Positions 1-12,545 of a stretch of DNA of 64,000 nt are shown piece by piece (within the stretch, counting starts at the first letter, position 1; every line of letters starts with the position of its first letter). The DNA is from Eleginops maclovinus. Its lineage: Eukaryota > Chordata > Actinopteri > Perciformes > Eleginopidae. The notes under the pieces are model-generated. The model was not told where the DNA came from. It searched no databases and saw only the letters and a program-made list of their open reading frames with translations. The stretch covers positions 6,700,655 through 6,764,654 of the forward strand of contig NC_086363.1 of NCBI RefSeq assembly GCF_036324505.1. The letters run 5' to 3'. The position numbers were made by a program, and so were the translations under genes.

Positions 1-143
1 AATGATAAATATATAAACTCACCCCCCTTCAGAGATGGATTTTCAGTGAAGAAAGAGGAAATAATGTTTAGTTTTTTACACATTAGAAGAAGAAATAAAG
101 ACATGAACAGATACAAAAATATACAATCACTGCAATGTGTTAC

Positions 144-221
144 CAGCCGGGCTCCTAACACCAAGGTGCCAGCAGCAAAGACCCCCAAAGCGCACAGGAA
201 GGTGAAAGTGTTCGTAGCCAT
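144..221 (-). CDS. Probable first coding exon of an unidentified small hydrophobic protein (partial, runs off left edge)
   Basis: On the minus strand an ATG at 221 opens 26 codons that end exactly at a splice donor (GTAACA at 143-138). The peptide starts MATNTFTFLCALGVFAAGT and is strongly hydrophobic, so it looks like a signal peptide or signal anchor followed by Leu-Gly-Ala-Arg-Leu. A TATA box lies about 45 bases upstream of the ATG, which would give a very short 5' UTR and supports a real transcript start. If the donor is not used, the frame stays open to the window edge with further hydrophobic residues, so a single-exon reading is also possible. I do not recognise the family. The remaining exons would lie left of the window. 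The call rests on promoter, ATG, hydrophobic leader and donor occurring together. Confidence 0.4.
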
Positions 222-263
222 GGTTGAGACAAGGACTGTTACCCTCCGAGAGCCACAGGTGTC

Positions 264-273
264 CCTTTATATA
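264..273 (-). promoter_or_regulatory. TATA box of the leftward unidentified gene
   Basis: The minus strand reads TATATAAAGG here, a near-consensus TATA box 43-52 bases upstream of the ATG at 221. A CACCTG E-box-like hexamer lies just downstream. TATA-driven promoters with short leaders are typical of tissue-restricted genes. Confidence 0.45.
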
Positions 274-2150
274 TTCAGGTCCCCACAGACATGTGACAAC
301 TAAAAACACAGTGTCCAAACGTCCTTGATGATGTATGGAAAGGTGTGTTTTTGCATTGTACATGTGTTCTCCATGGTAACTGTGATAAAGGGGCACGCAG
401 TGTGTCCCTGTTCTACGGCAAGGTTATGAGCAGAGGGTGTGCAGTTTACAAAAGGAAAATGCTATCTAAATTAAACATGATTATTAAAAAGGGTAAACTA
501 ACATTTGAAGTATTGATAAGATAAATATTGTCCCGAGTCGTTAATATGATCCTGTTCTTTAAGATGCATAATTATCTTGCACATCAAGGGATGGCCGACC
601 TTTGAGGGTCTCCATATTCTGAGTATTTGACATTAATCTCTACACAAATATCCAAAAGGAACAAGTATTGCTGCTATTGCACAACTTCCATTCTAGTCTG
701 ATTTAAATTCCTAGTTTTCTTATTCATGTTATTTAGTTTTTAACACATACTTGAAATAATTGTGGTCATTGTGCACATGTAACAGAGCTTTGACTGTTGA
801 ATTGAAATTCTCAGTAAAATATTTTTCTTTTTAAATCAAAAACTTTTTATTGAATGAAATCTGGAAAAACTGAAAATGGTTTAAGGCAATAAAGCTATGG
901 TCTATAGATTGACGAGCAATTCCCACAAAGGATTTATATAACCAAGTCAAAATAGTTTGTATATTGACATTATCATACTTCATGTCTTTTTTGCCGAAAA
1001 CGTCCTTCATTAGGTTTTGAAAAGTGACCCTACTGAACATAGTGTTAAAGTGATGTGTGTCCTCAGAGGTTATTGACTTTGCAGTGACCTTATAAATATG
1101 GCCTGTAATGGCATACTATTTACAGATAATAGGACTAAAGCCAATTTGTATGAAAGGAAGTGTTGGAGTGTAACCAAGTACAATAACTGCAGTTGTGTAC
1201 TTAAGTACAATATCGAGGTACTTGTACTTTACCTGGGTATTTGCTTTTCATGCACGTTTCTCCTTCTACACCACAACACATAACAGGAGAATGACTTATT
1301 ATATATTTTATACCTTTATACAATTATTTGACTGTTATCAGTTCTTTTCAAATTAAAGATTTGCGAATTGGAAAATATTTGGAAAATCTTTATTTCATTA
1401 TCTAAATATGCCAAACATTTACCAGTCAGCTTCTGAAATGTGAGGATTTACTGCTTTTCCTTTATCGTTATCTTTAATAATTTAAATAAATGTTCAATCA
1501 TTTTGAGGTTTGACCTGTTTTTGGACAAAACAACAGAGTAAAGGTCTTGGGCTTTAGGTGATGAGATTTTATACCCATACACGTCATTGGATCAGTGTAC
1601 CCATAATGACCATTTGATCATTTTGTTCTCATTCATGCCCACAACAAAACATATGAATTTCCTTTCCTTTGTTCTCTTGGCAAATATTGAGACACTTTCA
1701 GAATTTATCAAACGTTTGGCTCTAAACTAGGTTTTTCTTATGTTTCAGGAAAAGAAAAACAGTAGTCCCATATGCACAAAGACGGAATAAAGTATGATAA
1801 CAAAAATCGCTTTAATTTGGAAGGATCAAAATCAAGCATGTGATATATATGAATATATAACACATTTCATATCTAAGATGTGCACACATATGTGGTGTAA
1901 GAATATTTTATATGGAAGATATTCATTTAATAAACACAATGGGTTTTTTATTTTTTTACTATTGATCAAAATGTGATTTCATGTTAAAAAAAAGATCATT
2001 TGTTTTGTTATATATACTTGTCCAAAGGTTGCGTCATTTCTCCTTTTCATACTAAATATAGTCTTTGGGCACAAACGGGTTAAAATATTAGGTACAGTGT
2101 GTACAGTGTGTTGTTCTGCTCCCCTCCTGCGATGAACACTTGTAGGTACA
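274..2150. other. Intergenic AT-rich DNA between the leftward gene and macoilin
   Basis: No convincing exon is visible. The stretch is AT-rich with short unrelated open frames. It contains one fragment of a GTACTT-rich repeat (1163-1275, listed separately). The right end becomes GC-richer as the macoilin promoter begins. Confidence 0.5.
1163..1275. repeat. Fragment of a GTACTT/AAGTAC-rich teleost repeat
   Basis: The segment has short inverted words such as AAGTACAATA, GTACTTAAGTACAA and GGTACTTGTACTTTACC, ending in a poly-pyrimidine stretch. This is the composition of the dispersed element seen more completely at 43509-43927. Termini and target duplications are not recognisable, so it is probably a truncated copy. 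Confidence 0.45.
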
Positions 2151-2158
2151 ACACCCAC

Positions 2159-2170
2159 TGCGCATGCGCA
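2159..2170. promoter_or_regulatory. NRF1-type palindrome in the macoilin promoter
   Basis: TGCGCATGCGCA is a perfect palindrome matching the known NRF1 consensus GCGCATGCGC. It sits about 165 bases upstream of the macoilin ATG in the only GC-rich part of the region, as expected for a TATA-less, broadly expressed gene. Occupancy is inferred. Confidence 0.5.
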
Positions 2171-2335
2171 CGGTCTATCTGTTTCCAGACATCATCATCA
2201 TCACAGGTTGAGCTGCACATCCTCTTCCACGGCGAGGATCTGCTTCCTCTATTTCGGCTCTTTTTTTCTGCCTCCGCTGCCGCTTCTGCTGCTGCGGAGC
2301 GAAAACTACAGCAAGGAGGGAGTAGAAGCCATAAG

Positions 2336-5300
2336 ATGAAGAAACGATATGTGGACGCGAGCAGGCTACGGAAAATGAAAAAGCTGAAAATAACGGAGAA
2401 GCTGTCTGAAAGGTAGCGTCGCCTGGCGGAGGAGGCTGCTGCTTTTGTTGTGGTGCTCCGTCGTCTTTGTGTAAATTTCAGCCGTCGTCATCCAGCTCAC
2501 CTGTCTGCCTCGCATCACTTCATCCCTTGTCTCACATTTATATGTATCAGTCTGCAGCTTTAACACGCTGCGTTAGGATTTCACTGCGCACACAAACACG
2601 AGCGTAGAAAATGTTGCGCGAGTTACTTCACCCGACATTGTTTACGGAAAGACAGAAATCAGCAGCTGTGCAAGTTAACGTCGGCCTGCTTCCACTCAGG
2701 CATGTTACATCTGCTTTTACACTGTCTCCTGCGTACACAATCAGGCCGAATTACGCGAACAATTAACGCATTCTTTTTATTTGCTGTATATTCCTGCTAG
2801 GCTTTAAAAAAGCGCCTGTAATTTTGCACTTACATCATTTGTTATAGTCTAGACAGAGTCCAGACAAGAAAAGACTGCCTCAGGAGAAAGAAACCACTTG
2901 TTTCACATCAGCCATACAGTAAAATAAAACAACAACACTTTAATTGCTTACACTTTATTTTCAAAGTGTAAACACTGGCTTCTTTATTTTGGTGAATGTG
3001 TAATCAGATTTATAATTGTTGCTCCTTTTATTGGGAAATTGTATGCTTTTATTTATTTTTAGTTATATTTGGCATCTTTTATCAAATGTAAATAGATTAA
3101 AATACTCTTTTCTTAATAGCAAAGATATATCTGACTTATTTGATGAATTTATCATGCGGTAACGCTCAACTTATTTTTTTAGTTACTCTTAAAAATGTAA
3201 TATTGCTTTTTTGTTGGGAAATGACTTGCATATGTGTCAGTTATATTTCAATTATAAGTAAGATCAATAAAGAAACACTCTTTTTAAGTAACCTATAAAG
3301 ACAATTATAACTTGTATGAGGAATTAAAGCTCTTCAGATAAAATATAGGTTTTATTTTTGCATATTTAGCATTTTCCTATTCTTACAAAACACATGTTGG
3401 ATCATTTCAAATACATTTGGTAACGGTGACAATAAAAGGGAGGTTTGTAACTGGCATGTGCAGGAGGATGCTGGTGCTCCCTCTCTCCTCCAGATGAAAT
3501 ATTGTCATGGTAACCAAACAAAGAGGGGGTGATGTGATGTGCAGAACAAAGGAGGAAACCAAAGCTCCTGTTTGGCTCGTGGTCGCCCGACAAAATGAAT
3601 GAGGGAACAGTCATTGTTCTGTGCTGCCTCTACTTAAGAAGGACGGACCGCAGATTTAAGACGCAGCTGCCCAATTATAGGTTTAACGACGTGTATCCGA
3701 TTTCCTGCTTTGTTTTGGATTCTGTGTGCGTTAAAAAGGCTTCGCTGTATCTGAAACATGTCAGAGTCTAGAGTACACATTTGTTTTTAATTCAGAGAGT
3801 ATAATCACCCCGTAATTATGTTTAATGTGTTCTATTTAAATGTACTAAATCTGCAACATCGATTAGTTTTTATCTATTAAATTAATGACCTACTATTTTG
3901 ATCATTGTTAAACTGGTTTTGATTAATGTAAAAATACACAAACACTTTTGAAATGAAGCTTCCTTAATGAAAGTGTTTCTGTATGTTTACTCATTTATCT
4001 CGTATGCAAACTAAATATCTTCGAATTGCGAGCTTTTTCCTTCTAAGGATGTTATCTTGGTCTTTAAAAAAACACTTATCAACGTTTGTTACGTTTCTAA
4101 TGATTTGTTATAATATAATTAACCAATTACTGAAGAAAGTATTCATCAGAGTTATTAACAATGAACATTGTTGGACCTTATTCTCTGTGTTTCTGCAGTG
4201 CGTACACCTTCCTGAAGTTTATGATGATGTGGACGCTGGTGCTGCTGGCAGATTTCATCCTTGAGTTCAGACTGGAGTACTTGTGGCCGTGCTGGCTCTT
4301 CTTTGGGAGTGTATACACCACATTCCACTGCCATGGGCTGGTGAGCACTCCCCCCCCCCTGTGTGATTTGATATGGTGTGCCCAGGTCATGATAATCCAA
4401 CATAATGTTTCCAGTGCGTTTTACTGAAATGAGTGTGTTTTGTCTTTCTTTGTCTGCAGGTTATTTGTGTTGTGTTTGTTTGTGCTGCCTTCACTCTGGA
4501 CATCTTTTGTTTGATTTTTGTTCCTTTGCACTGGCTGTTCTTTGTGGCCAGCACTTATGTGTTATTCAACTACATATGGCACACAGGTGAGAAATGTGGA
4601 AATGTTTTGTTGCCAAAAAATTATATGAATAATAATTAGGTTTTGTTTTATAATAGATATGCAGCATTTAGCATGAACAAATCCTGAGAAAAGGTGTATA
4701 CTTGTAACTGATCAAGCATTACATAGTGTGTAACTAGCAATTTGAGTGAATTACCTCTGATTTTTATTTGAACAAGGACTCCCCCATCACATCTGATTAT
4801 TTCTCATTTTTCTGCAGAGAAAGGCATCTGCATATCCACGGTGTCCCTGTGGATTCTGCTCGTCTACACGGAGGCGTCACTCCGACTAAAAGACCTTAAA
4901 ACCTCTCATGCAAACCTGTCTCATCTTTTTGCTGCACACTGGTATGTTCATTTAACACATATCTCCCTCTCTGCCCTTGTAGGAATATTCAGAATTTATA
5001 TTCCCCGTGTAGAATGAATTGCAATAAAATGCATTAGCATTAAACTTGTAATAATTCTCTGTGTGAAATGAGTCGAGCTACATGTTTGTGCACAAAAGCA
5101 TAAAGGACTAGATTCACTTTATCCTGCCAAGTAAGAAATGAAAGAAGTTGGGTGTGTTTTGCTTTCCAAGATGTGATATGTCTTTTAAATATTGCACTCA
5201 TGTTCCTTCTGTGTTATTTCCCCCCTTGATTTTCCCATTCAGCATTGGGTATCCTGTGGTGTATCTGGGGTTCGATGCCACCTGCTACTTCACCAACATC

Positions 5301-8300
5301 TTCAAGCTACGCATACAGAAGGCTGTGCAGAGTGAGAATGACTTCCACATGCACCTCCTGCAGCACTCGCTCCCTCCAGGCCTGCAGGTTTTCCCAAAGA
5401 CGGGAACAGATGGCAGCAGCAGTGAGTCTTCTGCACACATTTCACTACACACATGTATCCACCATTCGTACAACCTGCAGGGTGTTCCTAATTCATGACA
5501 TCAGAGGACTCCAAGTATACTGCATATTCAAAATGAACTTGCGGAAAAATCTACCAGTAACTGTTGTGCACAAAGTTAGGTGTTAAGAAAGTGTAAAAAA
5601 CGTAATTGTATTGTTATGATGTTTTACAATTTGAATAATACAACCATCAGTCATTTATCAAATCTTCAGCCAATGAGAATTGATCACTGCAACAAATGTG
5701 GGTAACATTTAAAGAGTAGGTCATCCTTTTCCAGAAAGTTAAGTATTTCTTGTACCATGTAATTTCTTCTCCGGTACAGTTCCTCGCAGAAAATCACACA
5801 TATTATAATTGTTCTCAAATATTTGGAGTCATATTGCAATTGTAATATCATTACATTTTTTTTCCCCCACATTTTTATTTCTGCAGCTAATATTTGTAAT
5901 ATCTTAATGCAGCAAACAGAACTTTGTGTCTAATAATAATACAAATATATTTTATTTAGAGGCCCCTTTCAAAGCACCCAAGGGCACCTACAATTCAGAA
6001 ATTATACTTAAAATCAGTACAAAAGGACACTAATGGGGAACATGTAGCACCACAGTGAGTAGGCTGACCTGGAGGGACCTGAATGTGGTGATTGTGCCAG
6101 GGTGTCGGATGTGTGGGGGGGAGGGAGTTCCAGAGTCTGGGAGCAGTGCAGCTAAAAGCCTGGTCACCCATGGTAGCGAGGCGTGGGGTGGGTATGGTTA
6201 GCAGACCAGCAGAGGATGAGCAGAGGGAGAGAGAGGGGGTGTACTCCTGAAGGAGGTCGGCCAGTTGGATGGGGATGGGAGTGATCTGGTGGGAAGGCTT
6301 GGTGTGGGTGATGGCCCGGCAGCAGCGTTCTGTTTGATTTTGAGTTTATTGAGGAGTTTGATTGAATGTATTTGTGTTTCCGCCTGTATTCGCAGGCTCG
6401 AAATGGAAGATAAAACCTGAGTCGACTCAGTATCAGTGTCAGAATGGAGCTGTGGTGGCCACTGACGAGGCTCACACTGTGGACTGCCTCCAGATCCGCA
6501 GTGAAGAGAGAGTGACAGAGAAGGGAGTGCAGGAGGGGAAGTCCGCTGAATCGAACCGGAGGCTCTTATCATCTAAACCTGCCGAGTCCAGAGATCTGCT
6601 TCACTGCGGGGCAGGAGGACCGGAATCCTCCGCGACCCTGGAAAATCTACCTCAAGATGAGCCAGGAAGCAAAGCCACACGGGCGACTAAAAGCTCCTCG
6701 CCAAAAGCCCGCAGAAGCAGCACAAACACTCCCTCCCCCCCTGCAGGGAGGGCGGAGAAGAAGCAGAGATCCAGCTCAAAAACGGTCAGCCCCAACCGGG
6801 ACGTCCCAGAGAAGAGCAATCATCACGCTGAGCAGATGAACAAGTACGCCGCCATTACCTTCAGCATGGGACCGTGACATCGGAGATAAAACAACCTTTC
6901 TTTTCCTGAACCTCTTCCTGTGTCTTCTCTCAGGCTGGAGCAGGAGCTGAGGAGGCTGAAGGGCGAGCTGCAGGTGAGCCGGCAGAGCGAGCAGGAGCTG
7001 CGAAGCCACATCTGCAACCTGACCAACAGCGAGCGGAGCCTGAGGCCGGAGGTGTCCCTGCTCAGACAGTCCAACATGCTGCTCCAGAGCAAGTGAGTCA
7101 TCCACCAGATCCACCGCTGAATGCTCTCTGGCTCCTCCTGCGGGCCGTGCCGCACATTACATCAGACTATAAATAACCCTCAGACAGGGCCATGTTTATC
7201 CATGTGGAACGCAGACCGTTTGTGGGCTGACGTCTTAGTCTTCACAGAGATTGATGTTTCTCTTTTAAAAAAGAGTTAATATCTTATAAAGTCATATTTT
7301 ATTTTGAAGGATTTTGGCTCACAATTCTCATTCATAATTCTAATCCATAAATGAATGATAGATACTTAAATTTGACTGAAGTCTTTCATGAGATATAAAA
7401 TTCATGAGAATATTAAATTGTATTTGGGGCTCTTACCCCTCACGTTAGTGCAGTTCTCTTGATTACACAGTAGCATAAATGTGTCTACAACAACAGATTA
7501 ACACATTTCCCTCATCAAAGCCACATCCAGCACCCAGAGGCTCTAAATCTGGTCTCAGATGAGCATTTGATGCAAAGCTTTGATCAGCACCAACACTTCT
7601 GATAAGACATGCTACAGTTTTAAAAGCAAGGCGCTCTCCAGCAAACATAAGGAAGTTAATCTCAAACCCACTTCTTTTTGGTCTTCCTCTTCACATTATG
7701 CAAAGTAAGATTAACGCTTTTCCTTCAGGGTCATGTGTCTGTCTAAAACCAAGCAGAGGGACAAACAGAGCAGCGCCATGCTGGAGAAAAAGACGAGAGC
7801 AGAGACGGAGGCCAGACTCTCTGTGGAGAAACAGTTGGCTGAGCTACAGGCTCAGAAACTGGAGGAAGCAAACAACACAGCACGGAGTCTCAACAACAGG
7901 TACATCCCACCTATCAGACTTCAAATTCCTCGTTAACGAAGTGGCTTTGTGCCTGGAAAGTATAGCTGCGTCTGCACCTGTAACTCAATGCTGCTGTGAG
8001 TGTATGGACAACATTTGAAGAAATAGTTTGAGTTATGTTTATTCGCTGATTTGCCAAGAGCTAGATAAGGAGATTGATTCACACTCATGTCTGTGAGTTC
8101 AGTGAGAAGCTGAAGTTTAGCTTAGCATATTACCATAGCATGTATTAGCAGAGTTTATTTGAAACAGGGGAAACAGCTAGCTTGGCTCTGTCTAAAGGTA
8201 GGAAACAAGCAGGTCTATCAGAATCAGAATCAGAAATACTTTATTCATCCCAAACTGGGAAATGTTATCGTTGCAGCCAGCAAAATACAACAATAACCTA

Positions 8301-10222
8301 CTAACAAACAAATGATGTCTTATTTATCATGTGTACACAAAGAGAAGAGTAAGAGGAGGGCTACAGTATATGCCAAACTATTGTTTTGGAAAGCTCAGTC
8401 TTTGACTTAGATATTACATTACGTTTCATTTAGCTGCTGCTTTTCTCCAAAGCGACTTACAATAAATATAAAGAATCAAACTCCAAACAATAGTCCCAAG
8501 AACTTTTGGCTTTAAACTTTGGTTTTTGAAAGTTTTTTATGAGTGCTAGTTGGTGAATGTTGCAACCCTAGGACAGATGTTTCCACTTGCTCCAGTCTCT
8601 GTGCTAAGCTAAGCTAACTGTAACATCAGCCTTATGTTGAACCCACAGATATGAGAGTCGTTTCAATCTTCTTGGCCAAGTGAACAAGCTTGTTTTGCAA
8701 ATATCAAACTACTCCTCTGACTGTTAACACATTTCCTTGCATTTTATGTTACCATATTACTGTAAATGTAGATGAAAACAAGGCCAATGACAATGTGATG
8801 TTTCTCTTTGTGTGAACTGGTTTTTATTTTACAAATGAAGCTCCTCTCTTTCCGCTGAAAACTGTTATTTTCTCCATCCCCTACACCAGGCAGGAACACT
8901 GTGAGACCCAAATGTTAAGGAAAAGAGTTAAAGATCTAGAGACAGAGTACAAACAACTACAGCTGGAGTGTCAAGTCAAAGAGAGTCGTGTGCTAGATCT
9001 AGAGAGTGATGTTGAGGTATATTTCTACTCTCTTTGGGAATGAACTTTAAGTGTCTGTGAGTCTCAAGTGGTCCAGTACTTGGTTGTCCTCAGTTTGGTC
9101 ATGTAGCCGTTTTTGCTGTTTCAGTTCTGATTTGGATGTCTGCAATTCTTTGTGTTTGTTAAGTCAGAAACCGAATCATCCACTGGGGACCATTTGGTCG
9201 TCTTTTTATTTTGGCCTGCAGTCAACATTTTGCACTTTGTCATCGCAGTAATGTGAATGGTTGTTTTTGTGGTCTCAGCTGTGGACGTTGTGGTACTGTG
9301 TTGTATTTGATTTCATTTTAGTGACCCCCCCCCCCCCCCATGAAGCATGCTTACACAGCCAGGTCTTTCATACACATGTTGCACTGCTTTAATCAACATT
9401 TCAGGTCACCTCCCTCGAAATGTTGATTTAAAACTGGTGTTAACAAAGAAATAACCATCCGTCAGAGTATCGTAATATCTAATCGATTGTGGAAATAGTT
9501 TGCTCTCTGTGGTGCATTGCTTTCCTAAGACACTTAGGAGACCAAAGCATTGCATCCCTCTGGTTGATTGATGTTTTGATATTTGATGCCCGTTCTTACT
9601 GTCTGTGCATTTGGTCTCAGGCTCTGGGAAAGTACCGCTGTGTGGAGAAAGAGACAGACATGCTGCTGTCCACTCTGTCGGCCATGCAGGAGAAGGCTCA
9701 ACATCTGGAGTACAACCTGAGCGCTGAGACTCGCATCAAACTGGACCTGTTTTCGGCTCTGGGGGACGCCCGCCGACAGCTGGAGATCGCTCAAGGTTCA
9801 CACTCTCTTACCTAATCATTTTTTATTTCATCTTTGGAGCAAAAAGCATTATTCTTAAGATACTCTACGACCTCATGGCTGCCATTCACACATCAGTGAA
9901 GTAGCTGTTAGTCATGAAAGTGTGTTAGTCATAGCATATTATGGGGGAAAAGGTCATACAATTCAGTGCTATGTTGAAAATTAAAAAAAGGATGAGCCCT
10001 GCCTCATGTGGTGCCTCTGTTTGTCCGACAGATAAAGTGATGAGGCAGGACCGGGAGATAAAGGAGATGAAGCAGAAGATCGCCGAGGTGATGGCCGTCA
10101 GTCCCGGAGTTTCCTACATGGCCCCTCGGCCTCCGGTGCCGCAGTATCTCACCAAGTTGCTCAGCTCAGAGCGCTACATGCTGAATCCACGAGCACTGAT
10201 GTACCAGTGCCTGAAGAAATAA
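2336..10222 (+). CDS. maco1: Macoilin (transmembrane and coiled-coil ER protein), 11 exons, 639 aa
   Basis: Exons: 2336-2412, 4199-4340, 4460-4586, 4818-4941, 5243-5421, 6396-6843, 6934-7092, 7729-7899, 8890-9016, 9621-9795, 10032-10222. All junctions are GT/AG and the frame is continuous to TAA. Human macoilin is 664 aa. Exons 2-5 encode the N-terminal hydrophobic half with several membrane segments (FILEFRLEYLWPCWLFF, WLFFVASTYV, AAHCIGYPVVYLGF). Exon 6 is a low-complexity, Ser/Lys-rich linker. Exons 7-11 form the coiled coil, with the family signature LSAETRIKLDLFSALGDA followed by EIKEMKQKIAEVMAV and the C-terminal CLKK. Macoilin is an ER and nuclear-envelope protein known from nematodes to affect neuronal excitability. 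The N-terminus and linker differ noticeably from human, so this may be the more diverged of two teleost copies; I cannot assign a or b. The start is the ATG giving the conserved MKKR opening. Confidence 0.93.
5924..6385 (-). repeat. Retroposon-like insertion in macoilin intron 5
   Basis: Read on the minus strand, the segment ends in an AATAAA-containing AT tail and an ATT repeat (about 5924-5960). It contains the motif GGCCCCTTTCAAAGCACCC on the plus strand, common at 3' ends of fish retroposons, then a G-rich body with many purine runs. Open frames here match no gene exon and the macoilin acceptor follows at 6396. Similar motifs occur at 15035 and at the right edge of the window. Family assignment is not possible by eye. 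Confidence 0.4.
8030..8780. repeat. Nested dispersed repeats in macoilin intron 8
   Basis: Three layers can be seen. The outer repeat has TAGCTTAGCAT-type words near 8116 and CTAAGCTAAGCTAACTG near 8611. Inside it, 8218-8300 carries an ATCAGAATCAGAA direct repeat and ACTTTATTCATCCC, a typical reversed 3' end of a fish retroposon. A further piece near 8430-8470 reads CATTTAGCTGCTGC...CAAAGCGACTTACAAT, a motif widespread in teleost genomes. No coding capacity is visible. Confidence 0.5.
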
Positions 10223-10460
10223 AGGATGTCGTCGCCTTCTTCTGACCCTTCAGACCCCTCTGTGATAAAACAGGAGGGGAGGGGCTCACGGATATTTATG
10301 ACAGAGCTAAATGACACCATGAAGTCACCTCCTTCCAGCCTCCGGTGGGAACAGGAAGAACCTCCACAAGTCGAAAGCCTTTCGCTGCACTGATGGTACC
10401 AACCAAGGGTTTCACTCCAAAATACTGTCTCTCTCTTTGTGTAAAGATACAGCAAACACA

Positions 10461-10510
10461 GATAAGAGGCACTTTATTAATCCCAATCTAGTCGGGATGC
10501 ATCAGAGAAA
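10461..10510 (-). repeat. Short retroposon 3' tail downstream of macoilin
   Basis: CACTTTATTAATCCCAA resembles the tail at 8240 (ACTTTATTCATCCCAA). Read on the minus strand it ends in ATTAATAAAGTG. It is too short to classify. Confidence 0.3.
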
Positions 10511-10552
10511 AGCACATTTCTCCATATTCAGACCCTGTTAATTTATCTAAAG

Positions 10553-11046
10553 CAGTGGTGTCCAAACTTTTTTCACTGAGGGCCACATCCAAAAAAACAT
10601 ACAAAGGTGTGGGTCCCTCACTAGAGGTGAGGTATATTGCCTCATATGTTAAGTTATAAGTTAGCAAAAACAATCCAATGTGGGTAAATTCTGCTTGATT
10701 CTTGAATATGCTCCATCACAGCTCTCCAAAGGGTTGTATTTATTTTTTGGCAGCTCATTCCTTAAAACAGAAGCCTCAGATTGTTTATAAGAAGGGGAAA
10801 TATGAAGGGTCTAATTCAAGCTTGCAAATAATTTATTGGGCTTTTTTAAATGAATTTAGAAAATTGGACTTATTAACACATGAATACTACTGTGTCATAT
10901 ATGTGTTGATATATTTAACAATATAAGACAAGCACAAGTTTCAGGTGTGTGCCCTATTCCATTATACTTTTACAATTTGCTGCGCGCCAATTAGAAATGG
11001 ACTACGGGCCGCATTTGGCCCCCAGGCCGTAGTTTGGACACCCCTG
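10553..11046 (+). mobile_element. hAT-like miniature element, copy 1 (494 bp)
   Basis: The ends are inverted: left CAGTGGTGTCCAAAC and right GTTTGGACACCCCTG. They are flanked by ATCTAAAG (10545-10552) and ATCTGAAG (11047-11054), a 7/8 match of the 8-bp length expected for hAT transposons. Subterminal GGGCCGCATTTGGCCCCC is shared with the copy at 29961-30490. The short internal frames encode no recognisable transposase, so the element is non-autonomous. It lies about 330 bases beyond the macoilin stop codon, perhaps inside its 3' UTR. Confidence 0.75.
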
Positions 11047-11054
11047 ATCTGAAG

Positions 11055-12539
11055 GAATGATTTCTGGAATCCTGCTGTGATGTTAAAAATACACACTCGT
11101 CAAAAGTATAATACTTTAGGGAGTTAAAATACGTACTCAAATGTTAGCTTTGATTACTCATAACACACCTGCTGGAATAATCAAAATAACATGGGTTTAA
11201 TCCTCTTATCCCTTTGAGTCAAATTCATTTCAGAGCAAAAGGATCTAATAAGTGTTTTTCACAGCACACATTTTGACTTCTCAAAAGAGAAGCAGAGGTG
11301 TTACTGATACCATGAACAAGGCTCTGTTTTATTGAAGGGATTTATCCCTGACAGCGAGCCCAGACCCATGAAACTCAAATGGATTCAGCCAGTTCATTTA
11401 TGTTCCTGCTGCGACATGTCAAAATGTCGTCTGGGGAAAGCTCATTAAAATATGAAGACATCCTGCCGTGACATGTTCTCAGACCCAACATGAATATAGA
11501 GAGATGATAAATTACCACTTTTATTTATCCAGGAATCTTTGATTATAGTCCTGCTTTGAAGCGTACGAATAAAAAGATATTAGGTCCAAAAATTCAGAAT
11601 TTTCTCAAAGTATATTTAGGACCAATTTCCGCATGCTGCATTCTTAAGGAGTGTATGTATGAGTATGCATTTTCAAATCCCTTCAGAGTTGGCATTTTAC
11701 AGGTGTCTTTCTTGTGAAACAGGTTGAGATCTTGATGTTTCTTGAGAGCGTTGTGCAGTGACGTTGATTGTTGGGAGTGACCAGAAAAGGCAGATCCCAG
11801 AGAGCGGCGATTATTCTCTCTGTTTGGTAGCTCATCAGTGGAAACGGTGATAGAGCGACTCTGAGTTACAGCGGAGTGGTTCATGTGGTGTGGTTCATGA
11901 ATTTAATTACTGTGCCTATATACATTACTTTCTAACTGGAAAGTAAAACACAAATTTAATGTGAAAGAGTAATGTGTTTGAATTGAAGTGCTATGTACTG
12001 TTTTTGTAGTTCCTTTGATTTATTTTCTACTCACAAGGTACAGAATTGAAGCAGCTGGAAACACTCATGAACTGGATGTCGCCATTTTGGTAGCTTTTTA
12101 TTTAGAGTGTCTTTCTAGGGTGTTTTATATCAAAACTATTTTTTAGTCTTGCTGTAATTTTATTATACTGCTGTCATTTTGTACGGCACTGTGTTTTTGT
12201 CGGCATGAAATGTGTTTTATTCAACTGTGATTTGAGCACACATTGTGACTTTCAGTATGTACATGAATATACTTGTACAAGGGCTACAATTTCTTAACAT
12301 TTTGAACAAATAATTCAAATAGTGATGCTCTGAAGGGTAGAGGTCACGCCCCTGACGCATCAGGAGGATTTCTTTTGTATAAATAATTCAAACAATTGAA
12401 TTTAGTTTCATCTGTGTGTTCATTATTTCACCAATATCAGCTTTTTCTGCAAGGGGAAACTCGTATAATGGCTTTCAAACGGCATCGGAAAGATTCCCTT
12501 TGACACCAAACAAAGACCTGAGTGCTGATAGTGTAAATA
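11055..12539. other. macoilin-nrbp1 convergent intergenic region
   Basis: No exon is supported. On the plus strand an AATAAA at 11568-11573 is a candidate distal macoilin poly(A) signal. The rest is unremarkable AT-rich DNA, and nrbp1 transcription ends into it from the right. Confidence 0.4.
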
Positions 12540-12545
12540 TTTATT
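12540..12545 (-). terminator. Candidate nrbp1 poly(A) signal
   Basis: The minus strand reads AATAAA about 1.5 kb beyond the nrbp1 stop codon. The intervening 12546-14022 has no open frame resembling a gene and would be a long nrbp1 3' UTR. Confidence 0.4.

Noticed and set aside
6198..6572. Minus-strand open frame of 124 codons in the macoilin exon 6 area
   Set aside because: It spans an intron-repeat/exon border of macoilin and reads through GC-rich repeat; the opposite strand has the real exon.
10702..10926. Open frame sharing LAAHSLKQK with one at 30041-30280, suggesting a protein family
   Set aside because: Both lie inside the hAT-like miniature elements; the shared words come from repeat identity and are too short for a transposase.
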